Assembly (NCBI RefSeq): GCF_037975245.1
Contig: NC_092582.1
Span: forward strand, 10,394,001-10,458,000
Origin: Apostichopus japonicus
Taxonomy: Eukaryota; Echinodermata; Holothuroidea; Aspidochirotida; Stichopodidae
Length of the DNA: 64,000 bases
Reading direction: 5' to 3'
Positions 1-12,210 of this stretch are shown here, in pieces; the stretch's first letter is position 1, and each line of letters begins with the position of its first letter. The translations under genes were made by a program, and so were the position numbers. The notes under the pieces were generated by a model. That model worked only from the letters and a program-made list of their open reading frames with translations. It was not told where the DNA came from and ran no database searches.

Positions 1-2805
1 AGTTAATCGAGCTAATATCTCAGTCCATACAGTGGCGCGATGGCTTGGCGCACTGTGCGAGCTGATAAGCGTGGCTCTCTTTTGCATCGGTGGTTCGAGT
101 CCCCGGTGATGACGTCTTTTGCCGATCTTTTACAACGAGTGCCTACATGGGGAGCTGTAAGTATTAGTTAATCGAGCTAATATCTCAGTCCATACAGTGG
201 CGCGATGGCTTGGCGCACTGTGCGAGCTGATGAGCGAGGCTCTCTTTTGCATCGGTGGTTCGAGTCCCCGGTGATGACGTCTTTTGCCGATCTTTTACAG
301 CGAGTGCCTACATGGGGAGCTGTAAGTATTAGTTAATCGAGCTAATATCTCAGTCCATACAGTGGCGCGATGGCTTGGCGCACTGTGCGAGCTGATGAGG
401 GAGGCTCTCTTTTGCATCGGTGGTTCGAATCCCCGGTGATGACGTCTTTTGCCGATCTTTTACAGCGAGTGCCTACATGGGGAGCTGTAAGTATTAGTTA
501 ATCGAGCTAATATCTCAGTCCATACAGTGGCGCGATGGCTTGGCGCACTGTGCGAGCTGATGAGCGAGGCTCTCTTTTGCATCGGTGGTTCGAATCCCCG
601 GTGATGACGTCTTTTGCCGATCTTTTACAGCGAGTGCCTACATGGGGAGCTGTAAGTATTAGTTAATCGAGCTAATATCTCAGTCCATACAGTGGCGCGA
701 TGGCTTGGCGCACTGTACGAGCTGATGAGCGAGGCTCTCTTTTGAATCGGTGGTTCGAATCCCCGGTGATGACGTCTTTTGCCGATCTTTTACAGCGAGT
801 GCCTACATGGGGAGCTGTAAGTATTAGTTAATCGAGCTAATATCTCAGTCCATACAGTGGCGCGATGGCTTGGCGCACTGTACGAGCTGATGAGCGAGGC
901 TCTCTTTTGCATCGGTGGTTCGAATCCCCGGTGATGACGTCTTTTGCCGATCTTTTACAGCGAGTGCCTACATGGGGAGCTGTAAGTATTAGTTAATCGA
1001 GCTAATATCTCAGTCCATACAGTGGCGCGATGGCTTGGCGCACTGTACGAGCTGATGAGCGAGGCTCTCTTTTGCATCGGTGGTTCGAATCCCCGGTGAT
1101 GACGTCTTTTGCCGATCTTTTACAGCGAGTGCCTACATGGGGAGCTGTAAGTATTAGTTAATCGAGCTAATATCTCAGTCCATACAGTGGCGCGATGGCT
1201 TGGCGCACTGTGCGAGCTGATGAGCGAGGCTCTCTTTTGCATCGGTGGTTCGAATCCCCGGTGATGACGTCTTTTGCCGATCTTTTACAGCGAGTGCCTA
1301 CATGGGGAGCTGTAAGTATTAGTTAATCGAGCTAATATCTCAGTCCATACAGTGTCGCGATGGCTTGGCGCACTGTGCGAGCTGATGAGCGAGGCTCTCT
1401 TTTGCATCGGTGGTTCGAGTCCCCGGTGATGACGTCTTTTGCCGATCTTTTACAGCGAGTGCCTACATGGGGAGCTGTAAGTATTAGTTAATCGAGCTAA
1501 TATTTCAGTCCATAGAGTGGCGCGATGGCTTGGCGCACTGTACGAGCTGATGAGCGAGGCTCTCTTTTGCATCGGTGGTTCGAGTCCCCGGTGATGACGT
1601 CTTCTGCCGATCTTTTACAGCGAGTGCCTACATGGGGAGCTGTAAGTATTAGTTAATCGAGCTAATATCTCAGTCCATACAGTGGCGCGATGGCTTGGCG
1701 CACTGTACGAGCTGATGAGCGTGGCTCTCTTTTGCATCGGTGGTTCGAGTCCCCGGTGATGACGTCTTTTGCCGATCTTTTACAGCGAGTGCCTACATGG
1801 GGAGCTGTAAGTATTAGTTAATCGAGCTAATATCTCAGTCCATACAGTGGCGCGATGGCTTGGCGCACTGTGCGAGCTGATGAGCGAGGCTCTCTTTTGC
1901 ATCGGTGGTTCGAGTCCCCGGTGATGACGTCTTTTGCCGATCTTTTACAGCGAGTGCCTACATGGGGAGCTGTAAGTATTAGTTAATCGAGCTAATATCT
2001 CAGTCCATACAGTGGCGCGATGGCTTGGCGCACTGTGCGAGCTGATGAGCGAGGCTCTCTTTTGCATCGGTGGTTCGAGTCCCCGGTGATGACGTCTTTT
2101 GCCGATCTTTTACAGCGAGTGCCTACATGGGGAGCTGTAAGTATTAGTTAATCGAGCTAATATCTCAGTCCATAGAGTGGCGCGATGGCTTGGCGCACTG
2201 TGCGAGCTGATGAGCGAGGCTCTCTTTTGCATCGGTGGTTCGAATCCCCGGTGATGACGTCTTTTGCGGATCTTTTACAGCGAGTGCCTACATGGGGAGC
2301 TGTAAGTATTAGTTAATCGAGCTAATATCTCAGTCCATACAGTGGCGCGATGGCTTGGCGCACTGTACGAGCTGATGAGCGTGGCTGTCTTTTGCATCGG
2401 TGGTTCGAGTCCCCGGTGATGACGTCTTTTGCCGATCTTTTATAGCGAGTGCCTACATGGGGAGCTGTAAGTATTAGTTAATCGAGCTAATATCTCAGTC
2501 CATACAGTGGCGCGATGGCTTGGCGCACTGTGCGAGCTGATAAGCGAGGCTGTCTTTTGCATCGGTGGTTCGAGTCCCCGGTGATGACGTCTTTTGCCGA
2601 TCTTTTACAGCGAGTGCCTACATGGGGAGCTGTAAGTATTAGTTAATCGAGCTAATATCTCAGTCCATACAGTGGCGCGATGGCTTGGCGCACTGTACGA
2701 GCTGATGAGCGTGGCTCTCTTTTGCATCGGTGGTTCGAGTCCCCGGTGATGACGTCTTTTGCCGATCTTTTACAGCGAGTGCCTACATGGGGAGCTGTAA
2801 GTATT
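1..2805 (+). repeat. 17-monomer higher-order repeat, first copy
   Basis: Counting monomers from 0, diagnostic variants occur in fixed order: monomer 0 has GATAAGC with TACAACG, monomer 2 GATGAGG, monomer 4 GAATCGG, monomer 8 GTGTCGC, monomer 9 TATTTCAG with CATAGAG and CTTCTGCC, monomer 13 CATAGAG with GCGGA, monomer 14 TGTCTT with TATAGCG, and monomer 15 GATAAGC with TGTCTT. The same order restarts at 2806, exactly 17 x 165 = 2805 bases later. This is a higher-order repeat read directly from the sequence. Confidence 0.9.
33..102 (+). promoter_or_regulatory. Pol III-like A box and B box within the satellite monomer (first copy shown)
   Basis: In every monomer TGGCGCGATGG (33-43 in copy 1) matches the tRNA A box TGGCNNAGTGG except for an AG/GA swap. 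GGTTCGAATCC or GGTTCGAGTCC (92-102) is an exact B box. A GCGC stem, nine-base loop and GCGC stem at 35-51 form a perfect D-arm. The A-B spacing of 59 bases is longer than in a normal class I tRNA, no acceptor stem pairs, and a TTTT run at 80-83 would stop Pol III before the B box. The element is therefore tRNA-derived, and activity is doubtful. Confidence 0.6.
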
Positions 2806-5800
2806 AGTTAATCGAGCTAATATCTCAGTCCATACAGTGGCGCGATGGCTTGGCGCACTGTGCGAGCTGATAAGCGTGGCTCTCTTTTGCATCGGTGGTT
2901 CGAGTCCCCGGTGATGACGTCTTTTGCCGATCTTTTACAACGAGTGCCTACATGGGGAGCTGTAAGTATTAGTTAATCGAGCTAATATCTCAGTCCATAC
3001 AGTGGCGCGATGGCTTGGCGCACTGTGCGAGCTGATGAGCGAGGCTCTCTTTTGCATCGGTGGTTCGAGTCCCCGGTGATGACGTCTTTTGCCGATCTTT
3101 TACAGCGAGTGCCTACATGGGGAGCTGTAAGTATTAGTTAATCGAGCTAATATCTCAGTCCATACAGTGGCGCGATGGCTTGGCGCACTGTGCGAGCTGA
3201 TGAGGGAGGCTCTCTTTTGCATCGGTGGTTCGAATCCCCGGTGATGACGTCTTTTGCCGATCTTTTACAGCGAGTGCCTACATGGGGAGCTGTAAGTATT
3301 AGTTAATCGAGCTAATATCTCAGTCCATACAGTGGCGCGATGGCTTGGCGCACTGTGCGAGCTGATGAGCGAGGCTCTCTTTTGCATCGGTGGTTCGAAT
3401 CCCCGGTGATGACGTCTTTTGCCGATCTTTTACAGCGAGTGCCTACATGGGGAGCTGTAAGTATTAGTTAATCGAGCTAATATCTCAGTCCATACAGTGG
3501 CGCGATGGCTTGGCGCACTGTACGAGCTGATGAGCGAGGCTCTCTTTTGAATCGGTGGTTCGAATCCCCGGTGATGACGTCTTTTGCCGATCTTTTACAG
3601 CGAGTGCCTACATGGGGAGCTGTAAGTATTAGTTAATCGAGCTAATATCTCAGTCCATACAGTGGCGCGATGGCTTGGCGCACTGTACGAGCTGATGAGC
3701 GAGGCTCTCTTTTGCATCGGTGGTTCGAATCCCCGGTGATGACGTCTTTTGCCGATCTTTTACAGCGAGTGCCTACATGGGGAGCTGTAAGTATTAGTTA
3801 ATCGAGCTAATATCTCAGTCCATACAGTGGCGCGATGGCTTGGCGCACTGTACGAGCTGATGAGCGAGGCTCTCTTTTGCATCGGTGGTTCGAATCCCCG
3901 GTGATGACGTCTTTTGCCGATCTTTTACAGCGAGTGCCTACATGGGGAGCTGTAAGTATTAGTTAATCGAGCTAATATCTCAGTCCATACAGTGGCGCGA
4001 TGGCTTGGCGCACTGTGCGAGCTGATGAGCGAGGCTCTCTTTTGCATCGGTGGTTCGAATCCCCGGTGATGACGTCTTTTGCCGATCTTTTACAGCGAGT
4101 GCCTACATGGGGAGCTGTAAGTATTAGTTAATCGAGCTAATATCTCAGTCCATACAGTGTCGCGATGGCTTGGCGCACTGTGCGAGCTGATGAGCGAGGC
4201 TCTCTTTTGCATCGGTGGTTCGAGTCCCCGGTGATGACGTCTTTTGCCGATCTTTTACAGCGAGTGCCTACATGGGGAGCTGTAAGTATTAGTTAATCGA
4301 GCTAATATTTCAGTCCATAGAGTGGCGCGATGGCTTGGCGCACTGTACGAGCTGATGAGCGAGGCTCTCTTTTGCATCGGTGGTTCGAGTCCCCGGTGAT
4401 GACGTCTTCTGCCGATCTTTTACAGCGAGTGCCTACATGGGGAGCTGTAAGTATTAGTTAATCGAGCTAATATCTCAGTCCATACAGTGGCGCGATGGCT
4501 TGGCGCACTGTACGAGCTGATGAGCGTGGCTCTCTTTTGCATCGGTGGTTCGAGTCCCCGGTGATGACGTCTTTTGCCGATCTTTTACAGCGAGTGCCTA
4601 CATGGGGAGCTGTAAGTATTAGTTAATCGAGCTAATATCTCAGTCCATACAGTGGCGCGATGGCTTGGCGCACTGTGCGAGCTGATGAGCGAGGCTCTCT
4701 TTTGCATCGGTGGTTCGAGTCCCCGGTGATGACGTCTTTTGCCGATCTTTTACAGCGAGTGCCTACATGGGGAGCTGTAAGTATTAGTTAATCGAGCTAA
4801 TATCTCAGTCCATACAGTGGCGCGATGGCTTGGCGCACTGTGCGAGCTGATGAGCGAGGCTCTCTTTTGCATCGGTGGTTCGAGTCCCCGGTGATGACGT
4901 CTTTTGCCGATCTTTTACAGCGAGTGCCTACATGGGGAGCTGTAAGTATTAGTTAATCGAGCTAATATCTCAGTCCATAGAGTGGCGCGATGGCTTGGCG
5001 CACTGTGCGAGCTGATGAGCGAGGCTCTCTTTTGCATCGGTGGTTCGAATCCCCGGTGATGACGTCTTTTGCGGATCTTTTACAGCGAGTGCCTACATGG
5101 GGAGCTGTAAGTATTAGTTAATCGAGCTAATATCTCAGTCCATACAGTGGCGCGATGGCTTGGCGCACTGTACGAGCTGATGAGCGTGGCTGTCTTTTGC
5201 ATCGGTGGTTCGAGTCCCCGGTGATGACGTCTTTTGCCGATCTTTTATAGCGAGTGCCTACATGGGGAGCTGTAAGTATTAGTTAATCGAGCTAATATCT
5301 CAGTCCATACAGTGGCGCGATGGCTTGGCGCACTGTGCGAGCTGATAAGCGAGGCTGTCTTTTGCATCGGTGGTTCGAGTCCCCGGTGATGACGTCTTTT
5401 GCCGATCTTTTACAGCGAGTGCCTACATGGGGAGCTGTAAGTATTAGTTAATCGAGCTAATATCTCAGTCCATACAGTGGCGCGATGGCTTGGCGCACTG
5501 TGCGAGCTGATGAGCGTGGCTCTCTTTTGCATCGGTGGTTCGAGTCCCCGGTGATGACGTCTTTTGCCGATCTTTTACAGCGAGTGCCTACATGGGGAGC
5601 TGTAAGTATTAGTTAATCGAGCTAATATCTCAGTCCATACAGTGGCGCGATGGCTTGGCGCACTGTGCGAGCTGATGAGCGAGGCTCTCTTTTGCATCGG
5701 TGGTTCGAATCCCCGGTGATGACGTCTTTTGCCGATCTTTTACAGCGAGTGCCTACATGGGGAGCTGTAAGTATTAGTTAATCGAGCTAATATCTCAGTC

Positions 5801-8250
5801 CATACAGTGGCGCGATGGCTTGGCGCACTGTGCGAGCTGATGAGCGAGGCTCTCTTTTGCATCGGTGGTTCGAATCCCCGGTGATGACGTCTTTTGCCGA
5901 TCTTTTACAGCGAGTGCCTACATGGGGAGCTGTAAGTATTAGTTAATCGAGCTAATATCTCAGTCCATACAGTGGCGCGATGGCTTGGCGCACTGTACGA
6001 GCTGATGAGCGAGGCTCTCTTTTGCATCGGTGGTTCGAATCCCCGGTGATGACGTCTTTTGCGGATCTTTTACAGCGAGTGCCTACATGGGGAGCTGTAA
6101 GTATTAGTTAATCGAGCTAATATCTCAGTCCATACAGTGGCGCGATGGCTTGGCGCACTGTACGAGCTGATGAGCGTGGCTCTCTTTTGCATCGGTGGTT
6201 CGAGTCCCCGGTGATGACGTCTTTTGCCGATCTTTTATAGCGAGTGCCTACATGGGGAGCTGTAAGTATTAGTTAATCGAGCTAATATCTCAGTCCATAC
6301 AGTGGCGCGATGGCTTGGCGCACTGTGCGAGCTGATAAGCGAGGCTGTCTTTTGCATCGGTGGTTCGAGTCCCCGGTGATGACGTCTTTTGCCGATCTTT
6401 TACAGCGAGTGCCTACATGGGGAGCTGTAAGTATTAGTTAATCGAGCTAATATCTCAGTCCATACAGTGGCGCGATGGCTTGGCGCACTGTGCGAGCTGA
6501 TGAGCGTGGCTCTCTTTTGCATCGGTGGTTCGAGTCCCCGGTGATGACGTCTTTTGCCGATCTTTTACAGCGAGTGCCTACATGGGGAGCTGTAAGTATT
6601 AGTTAATCGAGCTAATATCTCAGTCCATACAGTGGCGCGATGGCTTGGCGCACTGTGCGAGCTGATGAGCGAGGCTCTCTTTTGCATCGGTGGTTCGAAT
6701 CCCCGGTGATGACGTCTTTTGCCGATCTTTTACAGCGAGTGCCTACATGGGGAGCTGTAAGTATTAGTTAATCGAGCTAATATCTCAGTCCATACAGTGT
6801 CGCGATGGCTTGGCGCACTGTGCGAGCTGATGAGCGAGGCTCTCTTTTGCATCGGTGGTTCGAGTCCCCGGTGATGACGTCTTTTGCCGATCTTTTACAG
6901 CGAGTGCCTACATGGGGAGCTGTAAGTATTAGTTAATCGAGCTAATATTTCAGTCCATAGAGTGGCGCGATGGCTTGGCGCACTGTACGAGCTGATGAGC
7001 GAGGCTCTCTTTTGCATCGGTGGTTCGAGTCCCCGGTGATGACGTCTTCTGCCGATCTTTTACAGCGAGTGCCTACATGGGGAGCTGTAAGTATTAGTTA
7101 ATCGAGCTAATATCTCAGTCCATACAGTGGCGCGATGGCTTGGCGCACTGTACGAGCTGATGAGCGTGGCTCTCTTTTGCATCGGTGGTTCGAGTCCCCG
7201 GTGATGACGTCTTTTGCCGATCTTTTACAGCGAGTGCCTACATGGGGAGCTGTAAGTATTAGTTAATCGAGCTAATATCTCAGTCCATACAGTGGCGCGA
7301 TGGCTTGGCGCACTGTGCGAGCTGATGAGCGAGGCTCTCTTTTGCATCGGTGGTTCGAGTCCCCGGTGATGACGTCTTTTGCCGATCTTTTACAGCGAGT
7401 GCCTACATGGGGAGCTGTAAGTATTAGTTAATCGAGCTAATATCTCAGTCCATACAGTGGCGCGATGGCTTGGCGCACTGTGCGAGCTGATGAGCGAGGC
7501 TCTCTTTTGCATCGGTGGTTCGAGTCCCCGGTGATGACGTCTTTTGCCGATCTTTTACAGCGAGTGCCTACATGGGGAGCTGTAAGTATTAGTTAATCGA
7601 GCTAATATCTCAGTCCATAGAGTGGCGCGATGGCTTGGCGCACTGTGCGAGCTGATGAGCGAGGCTCTCTTTTGCATCGGTGGTTCGAATCCCCGGTGAT
7701 GACGTCTTTTGCGGATCTTTTACAGCGAGTGCCTACATGGGGAGCTGTAAGTATTAGTTAATCGAGCTAATATCTCAGTCCATACAGTGGCGCGATGGCT
7801 TGGCGCACTGTACGAGCTGATGAGCGTGGCTGTCTTTTGCATCGGTGGTTCGAGTCCCCGGTGATGACGTCTTTTGCCGATCTTTTATAGCGAGTGCCTA
7901 CATGGGGAGCTGTAAGTATTAGTTAATCGAGCTAATATCTCAGTCCATACAGTGGCGCGATGGCTTGGCGCACTGTGCGAGCTGATAAGCGAGGCTGTCT
8001 TTTGCATCGGTGGTTCGAGTCCCCGGTGATGACGTCTTTTGCCGATCTTTTACAGCGAGTGCCTACATGGGGAGCTGTAAGTATTAGTTAATCGAGCTAA
8101 TATCTCAGTCCATACAGTGGCGCGATGGCTTGGCGCACTGTACGAGCTGATGAGCGTGGCTCTCTTTTGCATCGGTGGTTCGAGTCCCCGGTGATGACGT
8201 CTTTTGCCGATCTTTTACAGCGAGTGCCTACATGGGGAGCTGTAAGTATT
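2806..8250 (+). repeat. 33-monomer higher-order repeat (17-mer plus inserted 16 monomers), first copy
   Basis: Monomers 17-32 repeat the variants of monomers 0-15. Monomers 33-40 form a new run (including a GCGGA monomer at 5941 and a TATAGCG monomer at 6106), and monomers 41-49 again match monomers 8-16. The block is 33 monomers, 5445 bp. The GAATCGG marker at about 3546 recurs at 8991, 5445 bases later, which confirms the longer period. Confidence 0.85.
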
Positions 8251-11200
8251 AGTTAATCGAGCTAATATCTCAGTCCATACAGTGGCGCGATGGCTTGGCG
8301 CACTGTGCGAGCTGATAAGCGTGGCTCTCTTTTGCATCGGTGGTTCGAGTCCCCGGTGATGACGTCTTTTGCCGATCTTTTACAACGAGTGCCTACATGG
8401 GGAGCTGTAAGTATTAGTTAATCGAGCTAATATCTCAGTCCATACAGTGGCGCGATGGCTTGGCGCACTGTGCGAGCTGATGAGCGAGGCTCTCTTTTGC
8501 ATCGGTGGTTCGAGTCCCCGGTGATGACGTCTTTTGCCGATCTTTTACAGCGAGTGCCTACATGGGGAGCTGTAAGTATTAGTTAATCGAGCTAATATCT
8601 CAGTCCATACAGTGGCGCGATGGCTTGGCGCACTGTGCGAGCTGATGAGGGAGGCTCTCTTTTGCATCGGTGGTTCGAATCCCCGGTGATGACGTCTTTT
8701 GCCGATCTTTTACAGCGAGTGCCTACATGGGGAGCTGTAAGTATTAGTTAATCGAGCTAATATCTCAGTCCATACAGTGGCGCGATGGCTTGGCGCACTG
8801 TGCGAGCTGATGAGCGAGGCTCTCTTTTGCATCGGTGGTTCGAATCCCCGGTGATGACGTCTTTTGCCGATCTTTTACAGCGAGTGCCTACATGGGGAGC
8901 TGTAAGTATTAGTTAATCGAGCTAATATCTCAGTCCATACAGTGGCGCGATGGCTTGGCGCACTGTACGAGCTGATGAGCGAGGCTCTCTTTTGAATCGG
9001 TGGTTCGAATCCCCGGTGATGACGTCTTTTGCCGATCTTTTACAGCGAGTGCCTACATGGGGAGCTGTAAGTATTAGTTAATCGAGCTAATATCTCAGTC
9101 CATACAGTGGCGCGATGGCTTGGCGCACTGTACGAGCTGATGAGCGAGGCTCTCTTTTGCATCGGTGGTTCGAATCCCCGGTGATGACGTCTTTTGCCGA
9201 TCTTTTACAGCGAGTGCCTACATGGGGAGCTGTAAGTATTAGTTAATCGAGCTAATATCTCAGTCCATACAGTGGCGCGATGGCTTGGCGCACTGTACGA
9301 GCTGATGAGCGAGGCTCTCTTTTGCATCGGTGGTTCGAATCCCCGGTGATGACGTCTTTTGCCGATCTTTTACAGCGAGTGCCTACATGGGGAGCTGTAA
9401 GTATTAGTTAATCGAGCTAATATCTCAGTCCATACAGTGGCGCGATGGCTTGGCGCACTGTGCGAGCTGATGAGCGAGGCTCTCTTTTGCATCGGTGGTT
9501 CGAATCCCCGGTGATGACGTCTTTTGCCGATCTTTTACAGCGAGTGCCTACATGGGGAGCTGTAAGTATTAGTTAATCGAGCTAATATCTCAGTCCATAC
9601 AGTGTCGCGATGGCTTGGCGCACTGTGCGAGCTGATGAGCGAGGCTCTCTTTTGCATCGGTGGTTCGAGTCCCCGGTGATGACGTCTTTTGCCGATCTTT
9701 TACAGCGAGTGCCTACATGGGGAGCTGTAAGTATTAGTTAATCGAGCTAATATTTCAGTCCATAGAGTGGCGCGATGGCTTGGCGCACTGTACGAGCTGA
9801 TGAGCGAGGCTCTCTTTTGCATCGGTGGTTCGAGTCCCCGGTGATGACGTCTTCTGCCGATCTTTTACAGCGAGTGCCTACATGGGGAGCTGTAAGTATT
9901 AGTTAATCGAGCTAATATCTCAGTCCATACAGTGGCGCGATGGCTTGGCGCACTGTACGAGCTGATGAGCGTGGCTCTCTTTTGCATCGGTGGTTCGAGT
10001 CCCCGGTGATGACGTCTTTTGCCGATCTTTTACAGCGAGTGCCTACATGGGGAGCTGTAAGTATTAGTTAATCGAGCTAATATCTCAGTCCATACAGTGG
10101 CGCGATGGCTTGGCGCACTGTGCGAGCTGATGAGCGAGGCTCTCTTTTGCATCGGTGGTTCGAGTCCCCGGTGATGACGTCTTTTGCCGATCTTTTACAG
10201 CGAGTGCCTACATGGGGAGCTGTAAGTATTAGTTAATCGAGCTAATATCTCAGTCCATACAGTGGCGCGATGGCTTGGCGCACTGTGCGAGCTGATGAGC
10301 GAGGCTCTCTTTTGCATCGGTGGTTCGAGTCCCCGGTGATGACGTCTTTTGCCGATCTTTTACAGCGAGTGCCTACATGGGGAGCTGTAAGTATTAGTTA
10401 ATCGAGCTAATATCTCAGTCCATAGAGTGGCGCGATGGCTTGGCGCACTGTGCGAGCTGATGAGCGAGGCTCTCTTTTGCATCGGTGGTTCGAATCCCCG
10501 GTGATGACGTCTTTTGCGGATCTTTTACAGCGAGTGCCTACATGGGGAGCTGTAAGTATTAGTTAATCGAGCTAATATCTCAGTCCATACAGTGGCGCGA
10601 TGGCTTGGCGCACTGTACGAGCTGATGAGCGTGGCTGTCTTTTGCATCGGTGGTTCGAGTCCCCGGTGATGACGTCTTTTGCCGATCTTTTATAGCGAGT
10701 GCCTACATGGGGAGCTGTAAGTATTAGTTAATCGAGCTAATATCTCAGTCCATACAGTGGCGCGATGGCTTGGCGCACTGTGCGAGCTGATAAGCGAGGC
10801 TGTCTTTTGCATCGGTGGTTCGAGTCCCCGGTGATGACGTCTTTTGCCGATCTTTTACAGCGAGTGCCTACATGGGGAGCTGTAAGTATTAGTTAATCGA
10901 GCTAATATCTCAGTCCATACAGTGGCGCGATGGCTTGGCGCACTGTGCGAGCTGATGAGCGTGGCTCTCTTTTGCATCGGTGGTTCGAGTCCCCGGTGAT
11001 GACGTCTTTTGCCGATCTTTTACAGCGAGTGCCTACATGGGGAGCTGTAAGTATTAGTTAATCGAGCTAATATCTCAGTCCATACAGTGGCGCGATGGCT
11101 TGGCGCACTGTGCGAGCTGATGAGCGAGGCTCTCTTTTGCATCGGTGGTTCGAATCCCCGGTGATGACGTCTTTTGCCGATCTTTTACAGCGAGTGCCTA

Positions 11201-12210
11201 CATGGGGAGCTGTAAGTATTAGTTAATCGAGCTAATATCTCAGTCCATACAGTGGCGCGATGGCTTGGCGCACTGTGCGAGCTGATGAGCGAGGCTCTCT
11301 TTTGCATCGGTGGTTCGAATCCCCGGTGATGACGTCTTTTGCCGATCTTTTACAGCGAGTGCCTACATGGGGAGCTGTAAGTATTAGTTAATCGAGCTAA
11401 TATCTCAGTCCATACAGTGGCGCGATGGCTTGGCGCACTGTACGAGCTGATGAGCGAGGCTCTCTTTTGCATCGGTGGTTCGAATCCCCGGTGATGACGT
11501 CTTTTGCGGATCTTTTACAGCGAGTGCCTACATGGGGAGCTGTAAGTATTAGTTAATCGAGCTAATATCTCAGTCCATACAGTGGCGCGATGGCTTGGCG
11601 CACTGTACGAGCTGATGAGCGTGGCTCTCTTTTGCATCGGTGGTTCGAGTCCCCGGTGATGACGTCTTTTGCCGATCTTTTATAGCGAGTGCCTACATGG
11701 GGAGCTGTAAGTATTAGTTAATCGAGCTAATATCTCAGTCCATACAGTGGCGCGATGGCTTGGCGCACTGTGCGAGCTGATAAGCGAGGCTGTCTTTTGC
11801 ATCGGTGGTTCGAGTCCCCGGTGATGACGTCTTTTGCCGATCTTTTACAGCGAGTGCCTACATGGGGAGCTGTAAGTATTAGTTAATCGAGCTAATATCT
11901 CAGTCCATACAGTGGCGCGATGGCTTGGCGCACTGTGCGAGCTGATGAGCGTGGCTCTCTTTTGCATCGGTGGTTCGAGTCCCCGGTGATGACGTCTTTT
12001 GCCGATCTTTTACAGCGAGTGCCTACATGGGGAGCTGTAAGTATTAGTTAATCGAGCTAATATCTCAGTCCATACAGTGGCGCGATGGCTTGGCGCACTG
12101 TGCGAGCTGATGAGCGAGGCTCTCTTTTGCATCGGTGGTTCGAATCCCCGGTGATGACGTCTTTTGCCGATCTTTTACAGCGAGTGCCTACATGGGGAGC
12201 TGTAAGTATT
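8251..12210 (+). repeat. 33-monomer higher-order repeat, second copy, incomplete
   Basis: Monomers 50-73 carry the same diagnostic variants in the same order as monomers 17-40, including the rare GATGAGG, GAATCGG, GTGTCGC and CTTCTGCC monomers and the inserted run. After monomer 73 the order no longer follows the first copy. The rest of the array (12211-15840) is less ordered and carries private changes such as TATCTAAG at 13051, CGATTGCC at 13501 and TGTCTCAG at 14371. Confidence 0.8.
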
